Part shown: positions 56,467-64,000 of the stretch, piece after piece | Position numbering within the stretch: position 1 is the first letter of the stretch | How the letters are laid out: the number at the start of each line of letters is the position of its first letter | From: Pseudofabraea citricarpa | Lineage: Eukaryota > Ascomycota > Leotiomycetes > Helotiales > Dermateaceae | Reading direction: 5' to 3' | Assembly: GCA_029641185.1 (NCBI GenBank) | Contig: JAPWGK010000001.1 | Location: forward strand, 2,120,501 to 2,184,500 | Length of the DNA stretch: 64,000 bases | The notes under the pieces: generated by a model | What the model saw: only the letters and a program-made list of their open reading frames with translations | The model's database searches: none | What the model was told of the DNA's origin: nothing | Program-made: the position numbers and the translations under genes

Positions 56467-58573
56467 ATGGCCGCTACCGATCTTTCTGCTGCGCAGATGC
56501 ATGCGCTCTTCGATATCCTTACCCACTACGAGACCTATTCCGAGATCCAAAGCCTCCAGTCGCCCGATACCATTCGTAACTATGGATATCCCTTCACGGA
56601 GAAGGCAGGGCAGACTTCGGCACCGGTCCTGCAGATGATGCTGAATAAGTTCATTATGCAGCAGCCAGGGGTCACTAGTTTTGTGCCTGCATTTTGGAAG
56701 GAGAGAATAGATGGGTTGGTGTCGAAGATGGGCGAGGCAGAGCTCTCCGATAGCTATGACAAAGGTGCCATGGGCACAAGAAAGACGCTGTCCAGTGCTG
56801 CCGCGGTGGTAGTCGAGAGTGCTGCAAGAGGGTGGCTAGGAGGATGTCCCAAGATGCAAACATCAAATCCAGGTCGCAGCTATGACAAGACAAGAGCAGA
56901 AGACATCACACAAGCGTGCAATGACGCTACTCAAGAGCTGGTATATGGAGATCTTATCGATGAGTTATTTGATGGGGTAGCCGTTTCCGCTTCGCTGACG
57001 GATAAATCTCCCCTCGTGCAAGCTGCGTTTGAGTACTTGCTTATTATGTGAGTAAATGGAGAATCCTCCTGAGAAAATAGGTAGTTAACGGATCACAGCG
57101 CAGCATCGTTTGTACATCATGTCTTCGTTCTATCTCCTGACGGGCAATATCTCCTCAAGCTTCTCGAGAACTGCAATTACTTGATGCCATACACAGCTAT
57201 CAAACAGACCCTTCGAGTTGGCAATGCAGCAACCATGATCAACGGAATGATGAAGCTGATGCTTACAAAGTTGAGTGTGACCGCGATGACCAACTGGCTT
57301 GGTATAAGCAAGAACACAAATGATGGAATGAACTTGCTTCAAAGGTATGTATAGAGAAATTCAACGAAAAAGAAAACGTTGCCGTGGATATGTATGCTGA
57401 TCGAGAGGCAGAATTATATCAACAGTATTCTCTTGGGACAATTCCGACTTTCGAAGTGTAGCAACCAAGATTGAAAAGGCAAAGGATGGTCCAAGCAAGG
57501 AACATCTCAAGGCGTTGAAATCACATATTGCAAAGTCAAGAGAGGAACACAATACAGCTCGAGCTGCAAGTATAAGGCAGTCAAAATCCATTGTTACTGT
57601 GATTTTCGAATCTGTTAACCCACCTTTAGCCAGTAGCTTGTCGGCATCGCAGCATGCGCAAGCCCTGGACTATTATTCAGCTCTCATATGCATACGCGAC
57701 CGTGAAGAGCTGACAGCAGTTCTCTGCCGTCAACATCCTGATTTGCTTACACAAGCTGTGAGCGAAGTTGTAGCGGCCTATGAACCGTTGATCCGCTCAA
57801 TTCACAATGGTGTTGATTTGAGTTCCAGCACAACAGATTTGCAAAACTTCCTGGACGATATGATCAAGCTAAGCAAACCCAAGAAAGATAGCTCGACCGG
57901 TTCAGCAAAGCGCGTACCTCCATCAGTGGAGGACTACGTCAACTTGTTCCGTAAACATGTCCCATCGTACCTACACTTTCTACATCAGATCACCAAGAAT
58001 TGTCCTGAAGTGGCTGGCAGCTTCCGCAAATGGGCCAAGGAAGCAATTGTCAATTTCCAGGTGAAAGAAGGTTCAAACACTGCGCAACCTGGCACTGAAA
58101 ACACACCCCATAATAAGGATGGCGCTGCAGGTGATATGACCGAGGCATTGAGCACGCTTTTCTCTGCTCTGCCAGTCGAAGAAAAGGACTCAGTCATAAC
58201 AGCTCTAGATGCACACTCTGATTATCTTGACTCGCTACAGAGGTTTTCGATGAAGCAAACCCAATCTATATTGGAAAGCAAGTCGGCCACAATGTGTGGA
58301 CCTGGAATGTATCTTGCACGTTGGCATGGGCTTTTGGATGAGACCCTCATCACACCAGCGACGACTGTTGGACCTCTTCGTCATGGAAAAGATGTTAAGT
58401 TTAGAGAAGGAAAAGGTAAATCAGGAGGTAAGGCTTGGTGGGATACGGCTGCTCTTGCCCAGAGAGTCATGACTGAGTTACCCCAACAGCCTGATGTAGA
58501 AGTCGTCCGGGCGTCCCTTGGACGGCCCTTTGGAACCGCATTAAAGACCATGGAGTTTAAGCCATGCACATAG
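56467..58573 (+). CDS. PX-associated (PXB) and DUF3818 domain protein
   Basis: Fungal protein related to yeast Ypr097w/Lec1, linked to lipid and membrane biology. Three exons: 56467-57047, 57099-57344 and 57412-58573, 662 residues. The N-terminal 130 residues match the PX-associated domain (AQMHALFDILTHYETYSEI, then MLNKFIMQQPGVTSFVPAFW). The DUF3818 region follows from about residue 185 (SPLVQAAFEYLLI, LLENCNYLMPY, GMMKLMLTKLSVTAMTNWLG) and resumes to the end (MYLARWHGLLDETLITP, VRASLGRPFGTALK). I do not see the Arg-Tyr type PX phosphoinositide-binding core that normally lies between the two DUF3818 parts; in its place is polar linker sequence with a PSVEDYVNLFRKHVPSYLHFLHQ helix. Splice phases close cleanly. 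Confidence 0.85.
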
Positions 58574-59104
58574 AGAGAGATATATAATAACTGAAATTAA
58601 GTGCCTTTGTAGCCGACTCATCCAACATTTGACATGATTCCTATCTTTCTAAGTCAAATTTCCAAGGCACCTTGCCACCTCTTGATCTAGAGAATTCTTC
58701 TTTCCCATCTCTGTTTGACTGACTCATTCAATTATTATCATCCCTCTCCACATCATTTCTTCCTCGCTTCCTCAGAATTTCAGTCATACTCCACTAGGCC
58801 TCTTTTTGCTCAAGGTATGTCTCATCCCTTTACTGATCTTCATTGCTAACTTCTTTGATAGGATTGTCTGCGGATCGTCCTTCTCAGCCCATACTTCGAT
58901 TTTCGCCCCGTTGACAATTATATGTCAACCCAATAAGTCCACCTCCTCAGAAATCGAGTTTGCGGAATCTAACCTGATTCGTCAATGTACATTTATATGG
59001 TACTATTGGTAAGGTTTATAGCTCTCGCATCGTCAGCGAGGAAATGTTGGATGATGTGGCTTTTCTAAGCCCCAATGTCTCTTGGGCCTGTGATCCCAAT
59101 TGGA
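58574..59104. other. convergent intergenic region with a clear intron-like element
   Basis: 531 bases between the PXB/DUF3818 stop and the 3' end of the zinc-cluster regulator. It includes a textbook intron at 58815-58861 on the plus strand: GTATGT donor, CTAAC branch site, TTTGATAG acceptor, 47 nt. No open frame starts upstream of it, so it would belong to a 3' extension or a separate non-coding transcript. Confidence 0.45.
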
Positions 59105-60496
59105 TTACACTGCCACAGGAGAGTATCGCTGCAGTAGATGCTTAGTAGCGTCGATAGTTTGCGACAAGCGGTCAGTCCTGTCCATCACCGTATCCCACAC
59201 TGTGTCCGCCAATACAGCCCGAGATGCGGATGGGAACCCCGTTGGAACGTCACCCTTTGGTTTCATCACATCGGCCATCTGTTCCCATAATTGCGATGAG
59301 AGCATGGTGATCATGAGCATATACATCGACGATGCTGCTGCTGACGATATTGGATTATCAACGTCCACTTGTACCGGCGGAGAGACGATGGAACCTACTT
59401 GCAGCCGCGGCAGGATGACGCCCCAGTTTTTGCCTATCTGTGGCACGAGCGAGTGTTCGATGCAGGCTTGCATCATCTGGAAGATGGATACATACATTTC
59501 TGTTAGATGGCAGTGGCAAGACACTACCATGAACATGGTCGCTTCATCCACTTGCGAGAAAGACCTGAATGGTTGTCCCATGCTAGTCTTGGTAATGCTC
59601 GAGAGATGCTGGCTATATGTGGCCAGTAAATGCGCTGATTGATCGCCCGGCTGCTTGGGGTCCATGAACGACTCGCAATCTACAAGAGAGAGGCTATTCA
59701 AAGCGTCCATGAACTCGGTAGTGAGGCGGAAAAGTTCATCTATAATGAATAGCGTTGATTTTCGTGAGGCGTGCTCTCCGTTACTCGCGGAACTGACACC
59801 TGCTCTAGCCATAGATGGGAGTTTTGTGGCGCATTCATAGAGCGCAATATTAAGACGTGCTAACTCCCGAACAGCAGATGCAAAGCGGTCGCGTGTATCA
59901 TAATCCTCACTTATATGAGAACCAGATATACCATGTGAAGGGAGGTTGCTCGCATGGCTAGTAACGTTTTCATTAATGGATGTAAAGTCCAAATGATCAT
60001 GATCCAGTAGGTTCACGTCACTCGACTGGCATAAAATACCAGGCGAGTATGTATCTTGCATATTAGCATAATCGCAAAGATTTGGGTCTGGTGTTGCTAT
60101 AAGAGGCGTGTTAACTCGACTTGGCTTGACCTGGCCTGACCTGAGACATGAGCGGTAAGACTCACCTTGTTCTTCGGCGATTCCTGTCTCTGTATTGGGA
60201 GATACCAGCCAGTCGCTGTTACTCATACCAGCAACCATCTGGTCTGAATGCACAATCGGCATAGGTATAGATGCCTCGTGGACATAACTTGTAGCCTGCT
60301 CTCGAGGCTTCAGAGAGGCCCGAGATGCGCGAGGACCAAACCGGCACGATGTTTTCAGTTTATAACACCGCTCACAGCTGTCCTGGCCGGTCATTCTCAC
60401 ACACCGAAGTTTCTGTGAGTGACAACGATTACAGGCTGAGCGAACCTTTCGGGGAGCTGAGGCCGAAGCTGCAGGTGGATTCATGAAGAGATCCAT
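59105..60496 (-). CDS. Zn2Cys6 transcription factor, AflR-like
   Basis: Fungal binuclear zinc-cluster DNA-binding regulator. Two exons proposed: 60496-60166 and 60096-59105, 440 residues. The cluster has Cys 22, 25, 32, 41, 44 and 51, spacing C-X2-C-X6-C-X8-C-X2-C-X6-C, preceded by basic RKVRSA and followed by basic RASRASLKPRE. The C-terminal half resembles the AflR-type regulatory region (PF08493): FIIDELFRLTTEFMDAL, then VVSCHCHLTEMYVSIFQMM. The 69-nt intron (60165-60097) has donor GTGAGT, a GTTAAC-type branch site and TATAG acceptor. It contains no stop and keeps frame, so retention would only add 23 residues. Start at the first ATG upstream of the cluster. Divergent from a dehydrogenase gene, as is common in secondary-metabolite clusters. 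Target genes cannot be read from sequence. Confidence 0.88.
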   Translation of the reverse strand: MDLFMNPPAASASAPRKVRSACNRCHSQKLRCVRMTGQDSCERCYKLKTSCRFGPRASRASLKPREQATSYVHEASIPMPIVHSDQMVAGMSNSDWLVSPNTETGIAEEQGESYRSCLRSGQVKPSRVNTPLIATPDPNLCDYANMQDTYSPGILCQSSDVNLLDHDHLDFTSINENVTSHASNLPSHGISGSHISEDYDTRDRFASAVRELARLNIALYECATKLPSMARAGVSSASNGEHASRKSTLFIIDELFRLTTEFMDALNSLSLVDCESFMDPKQPGDQSAHLLATYSQHLSSITKTSMGQPFRSFSQVDEATMFMVVSCHCHLTEMYVSIFQMMQACIEHSLVPQIGKNWGVILPRLQVGSIVSPPVQVDVDNPISSAAASSMYMLMITMLSSQLWEQMADVMKPKGDVPTGFPSASRAVLADTVWDTVMDRTDRLSQTIDATKHLLQRYSPVAV

Positions 60497-60765
60497 ACTC
60501 CGGACGAGATTGGAGTGTAATGAATTCGGGTTAATGAAAATTGAAGGAAGAAATGAAAGAAAAGGTGGTGAGATGTGAATGCTGACATTGCAATTACTGC
60601 AAGGTCGGCGTTTCCCCATGCATCTTCGGCGTTTTCTATGTGGAGCTAACCGACCATACGTACATACGTACATACCTACCTCCAGATGGATGTCTTTAAA
60701 ACCAGCAGCAATGACTTCTACAGGAGAAAAATGACTCTCATATTATCATCCGGTGACCAGTCAAA
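60497..60765. promoter_or_regulatory. bidirectional promoter, AflR-like regulator and SDR
   Basis: Compact 269-base divergent promoter. It contains two direct copies of TCGGCGTTT at 60605-60613 and 60626-60634, 21 bases apart from start to start, each carrying a CGG half-site of the kind zinc-cluster proteins bind. A TACGTACA tandem palindromic repeat lies at about 60656-60675. Autoregulation by the adjacent regulator is inference. Confidence 0.55.
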
Positions 60766-61834
60766 ATGGTCTCTCTCTTCGATGTTACCACTTCCAACTC
60801 TCTCATCACTTCTACTCTCCCACCCGGCCTGGTTGCCGTCTTCGTTGGAGCTACTAGCGGAATTGGTGAAATAACTCTCAAGAAACTCGCAAAAGAATAC
60901 TCACACCATCTGCGAGCTTACATTGTCGGCCGTTCTCAAGATGCGGCAGACCGTATTGTCGCAGAGTGCAAGGCAGTCAACCCGGCGGGCGAGTACATCT
61001 TTATAAAGGCTGATGTGAGCTTAATCCGCGTCGTCGATGAAGTGTGCAAGGAGATCAAGGCAAAAGAGAAGGGTGTAAATCTACTATTCCTTAGTGCAGG
61101 AGTTCCGAGCATGGATCGTAGTGGTATGACACTCCGAAAATACCCCATGTTGAAGGATAACTAGATAGTTCAAGTCGCTCTACTAACTATGAATTATAGA
61201 AACCTCGGAGCATCTCCACTTACTTGCCGCATTAAACTACTACTCGCGTCTGCGCTTCATCGTAAATTTCCTTCCCCTTCTCCGACAAGCTTCTTTTCTT
61301 CGCCGTATTGTCACCGTTGGAGGGGGCAGCCAAGAAGGACCTCTCGACGCAACTGATTTTCCTGCCCTTCGTATCCCACTTCCTGCCCTTCGTGGACACC
61401 TTAGCACGCTGATTACTCTCGGCCTCGAAGCTGTGGCAAGAACAGCCCCAGAAGTCACTTTCATCCACGATTATCCTGGCACGGTGAGAACACCATTTTT
61501 GAACTACATGTCTGAGGAGCTATTGAGCACATTTGTATTTGTTCCACTTGACGAGTGCGGTGAGAGGCACTTGTATTTGACGACAAGCGCAAAGTTTCCG
61601 CCTGCAAAAAATGGAACTACTATGGTGCATTTGGGAGATGGAATTGACGTAGCATTGGGCACTACGGGGGAGATTGGGAGTGGAGTTTATTCAATTGGAT
61701 TGAATTGTGAGAGTGCATCTCTTGCAGTGCGGGAGCTGTTGGCTGGGTTGAGAGAGAAGGGAATGGTGGACGAGGTTTGGCGTCATACGGAGGGAGAGTT
61801 TAAACGCATCACTGAGCTGGAGGGAAGCTTGTAA
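60766..61834 (+). CDS. short-chain dehydrogenase/reductase-like protein
   Basis: NAD(P)-binding Rossmann-fold protein. Two exons: 60766-61123 and 61200-61834, 330 residues. The nucleotide-binding glycine motif VGATSGIGE is at 27-35, an adenine-pocket GRSQDAADR region at about 54-62, and an LFLSAGV (NAG-like) motif near 110. After the intron the sequence runs HLLAALNYYSRLRFIVNFLPLLR, common to a fungal SDR subgroup. The classical catalytic Ser and Tyr-X3-Lys are not visible: the nearest is Tyr134 followed by Arg138, which aligns to a different helix. The protein may bind a cofactor without ordinary SDR chemistry or use other residues. Intron ends with branch TACTAAC and TATAG. Likely co-expressed with the divergent regulator. 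Confidence 0.85.
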
Positions 61835-62541
61835 GTCTAGACTAATCACGGCCTTCTTTAATGAACTACTACACTTGCCAGTGGCTCGCTAATTTCAAAG
61901 GGTTAAAAGTGGAGGTGCAGGACGCATTAGGATTCTAATGATATAGCATCTGTTTCAAACGCTTGGATTGGACACCTTCGTCGTGGATATCTTATCGGGA
62001 AGCTTTCTCCAAGCATAACACTAAAGATAATTCCCAATGGGACTCCGAAGGAGCATCGGCCCGGATAGGTTCAGCGGTCCACAAAAGCTTATCATCCCAC
62101 CTTGGAAGCTCTGTATTATTGTGCAGTGACATGTCGCTTAATTCCGAGGATGCTTTCTCTAGCGACCCTACTGTGAATGTTCTCTGAAAGGCGACACAAG
62201 TAAGTATTTGAGCATTTCAAAGTAAAATCTAAGTTGAAATTCGTGACAGAATAGCCTAACCAACCTCGGCAGAGATGTATAATTCCACGGCACAAACTTG
62301 TGTAGGCTGACATGCGTCAGATCTACTCAATTATACAGACAAACAAAGCCTGTGCTTGGGGCTTGTATCTTATGCATGCAGAGATAAGGTTTTCTCCACT
62401 TGATATCAAGCTTGATCTATTCTTTATCAGGTCTTCTCCTCTTCGGCGCCGAGGATCTATCTATCTGTAGATACAATTATGTATAAAGTGGAAAGATACG
62501 CCGTTCTCTTAACTCTCTGAATTGTGATTTGGAGTGTCAAA
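61835..62541. other. intergenic, SDR to UNC93-like transporter
   Basis: 707 bases with the SDR 3' UTR and the promoter of the transporter. No other gene or repeat recognised. Confidence 0.5.
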
Positions 62542-64000
62542 ATGGCGATCAAAACTACCGAGGTTGCTAAAGGCACAGATATGGTCTATACGTCTAATGT
62601 CATGGGAGCAAATACGGAGCTCACCGTATTGAATGAAGAATCAGCCTTACACGTTGAAGGTTCGCTGGAAGTAAGTGTCGGCGTTTGGGAGTTTGTTGAT
62701 GTCGCTAAAGTATCTCTTGCAGCTACCAAAACCTTACCGTGTTCTAGGCTTGAAACTCTTAGCATATAGCCATCCACGAGTCCAGGTGGCTATGCTAGGT
62801 GTAGTGATTTTCCTGACCGTGGGCATGTACCATGTTCTGACAGCACTCGGAGGAGCTGGCCAGCAAACAGCGACACTTGCCGACGAAGCAAACATTGTTC
62901 TCTATGCCGTCTTTACTGTCTTCTGCCTAATCAGCCCCGCATGTCTAAACTACTTCGGCCTCCAAGCATCACTTTGTTTTGGATCCATCGGTTATGCCGC
63001 ATACGCCAGTTCGCTCTGGTGTTTTAACCACACGAAGAACTCGGGCTTTGTGGTGTTCGGTGGTGCTTGGTGTGGGTTATCTGCTGCTTTCCTCTGGACC
63101 GCTGAGCGAACAGGCATTTCTGTCTATGCGTCAGAAGATAAGAAGGGGTTTTATGTCGCTATCTTCTGGAGTATATACCAGGTTGGTACAATGGTTGGCA
63201 GTGCAATTCCTGTCGCCGAAAATTGGAATGCTGGGACAAATAATAACTCGACTGTGAATGATGGCACGTATATTGGGTTATTTGTCATGATGCTGATTGG
63301 TGGAGTGGTTTCTTGTATTTTGTATCCGATCACGAAGATGGTTCGAGAAGATGGTACTGTACGTAATCCACCCTCCCCTTTCTCTGGTTCAAATGCCCTT
63401 TATGCGTTCTAACTTGGTAAAACAGAGAGTAGCACTTCCGTCACAACTGACTTGGATTCAACAACTCAAGGCATCATGGGAAGTATTGAAAGCTAAGAAA
63501 TGGATCATGTTCATGTGGCCATACGCCTGGTCTATCAATTACTATGGCATCTACCAAAATAACAACTACAACTCGCCTGTTTTCACCGTTCGCGGTCGCG
63601 CACTCAATACTCTCATGTCTGGAGCCGGTCAAGTGCTCGCTGCGTGGCTGATGAACATCCTTACCGATCATTTACCCATGACACGTCGACACCGAGCTTA
63701 CTTTGGTCTTGTCTTTGTTTGGCTTCTCGTCAATGCAACTTGGATAGGTGGCTATTTTGCCATGGTCGAAACAGTATTTGGCCTCCCGGAAAGCGAGAGA
63801 ATAGATGTTTATGACTCCGGATATGCGGCGAAGGCATTTTTATACGTTATGTATCAGTTCATGGATGGCTGCCATAACTGTTATGGACTCTGGTTTGTGG
63901 GAGGTTTGAGTAATGATGTGACCGAGGTTTGAAACACCTTCTCATTGAATCTTGGGAGCTTGCTGACTTATATAATAGCTGTCTGTGTATTTCTCCATGT
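62542..64000 (+). CDS. UNC93-like major facilitator transporter, partial at window end
   Basis: Membrane transporter of the UNC93/DUF895-like branch of the major facilitators. Exons: 62542-62670, 62723-63358, 63426-63926, and a fourth from 63979 that runs off the window. The N-terminal 45 residues are polar. Membrane segments follow: VAMLGVVIFLTVGMYHVLTAL, LYAVFTVFCLISPACLNYFG, SIGYAAYASSLWCF, VVFGGAWCGLSAAFLWTA and IGLFVMMLIGGVVSCILYP. The TAERTGISVYA and YGIYQNNNYNS segments are typical of the fungal group. Introns one to three are phase 0. The third is supported by a weak donor (GTTTGA) but a good GCTGAC branch and ATAATAG acceptor. Substrate unknown. Position next to the regulator and SDR suggests a role in export or uptake for the same pathway. 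Confidence 0.87.

Noticed and set aside
1..64000. Transposons, CRISPR arrays, viral or rRNA genes
   Set aside because: No transposase, reverse transcriptase, terminal repeats, regularly spaced direct repeats or rRNA signature was seen on either strand.

Overview
The window is nuclear DNA of a filamentous ascomycete (Pezizomycotina). Genes carry many short introns, mostly about 45-70 nt, with GTANGT-type donors and CTAAC/CTGAC-type branch sites just upstream of the acceptor. The gene set is typical of moulds: a CreB-type deubiquitinase, p50 dynamitin, a SUT-type sucrose carrier, a CYP52-like P450, a GH20 hexosaminidase and an AflR-like zinc-cluster regulator. The style would fit Leotiomycetes, but that is inference. 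I see no transposase, viral gene, CRISPR array or bacterial operon.

Layout. 1-8.4 kb: ribosomal protein eL33 with a 10-nt microexon, a DUF2406 protein, and VMA21 divergent from the Fun30-type remodeller. 8.4-20 kb: FUN30, capping protein beta (minus), RTC4 (minus) divergent from dynamitin, then a sucrose/alpha-glucoside transporter. 20-23.85 kb: a gene-free block of almost 4 kb rich in microsatellites and G tracts. 23.85-30 kb: a CreB-like ubiquitin hydrolase whose catalytic-Cys codon is split at a 14-nt exon, then YOS1 (minus, four exons) divergent from ALG12. 30.9-38.5 kb: CYP52-like P450, Aro8-type aminotransferase, an intron-containing tRNA-Lys(CTT), and a secreted hexosaminidase. 39.9-52.2 kb: Nab2, protoporphyrinogen oxidase, Mediator subunit 14 and Atg22. 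53.5-64 kb: a delta-12 desaturase, a PX-associated/DUF3818 protein, and an accessory-looking block of AflR-like regulator, divergent short-chain dehydrogenase and an UNC93-like transporter cut by the window end.

Most of the window is conserved housekeeping: translation, actin/dynein cytoskeleton, ER-Golgi traffic and N-glycan assembly, heme synthesis, transcription and mRNA export, autophagy. The genes do not form one pathway. The only stretch that looks like a possible small metabolic cluster is 59.1-64 kb. I found no convincing new biological system. The best second-look items are the two microexons, the tRNA intron, the repeat-rich region before the CreB gene and the right-end block.

Exon boundaries were placed by hand from splice signals, reading-frame continuity and recalled family sequences. 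They were checked by phase arithmetic but not by RNA data.
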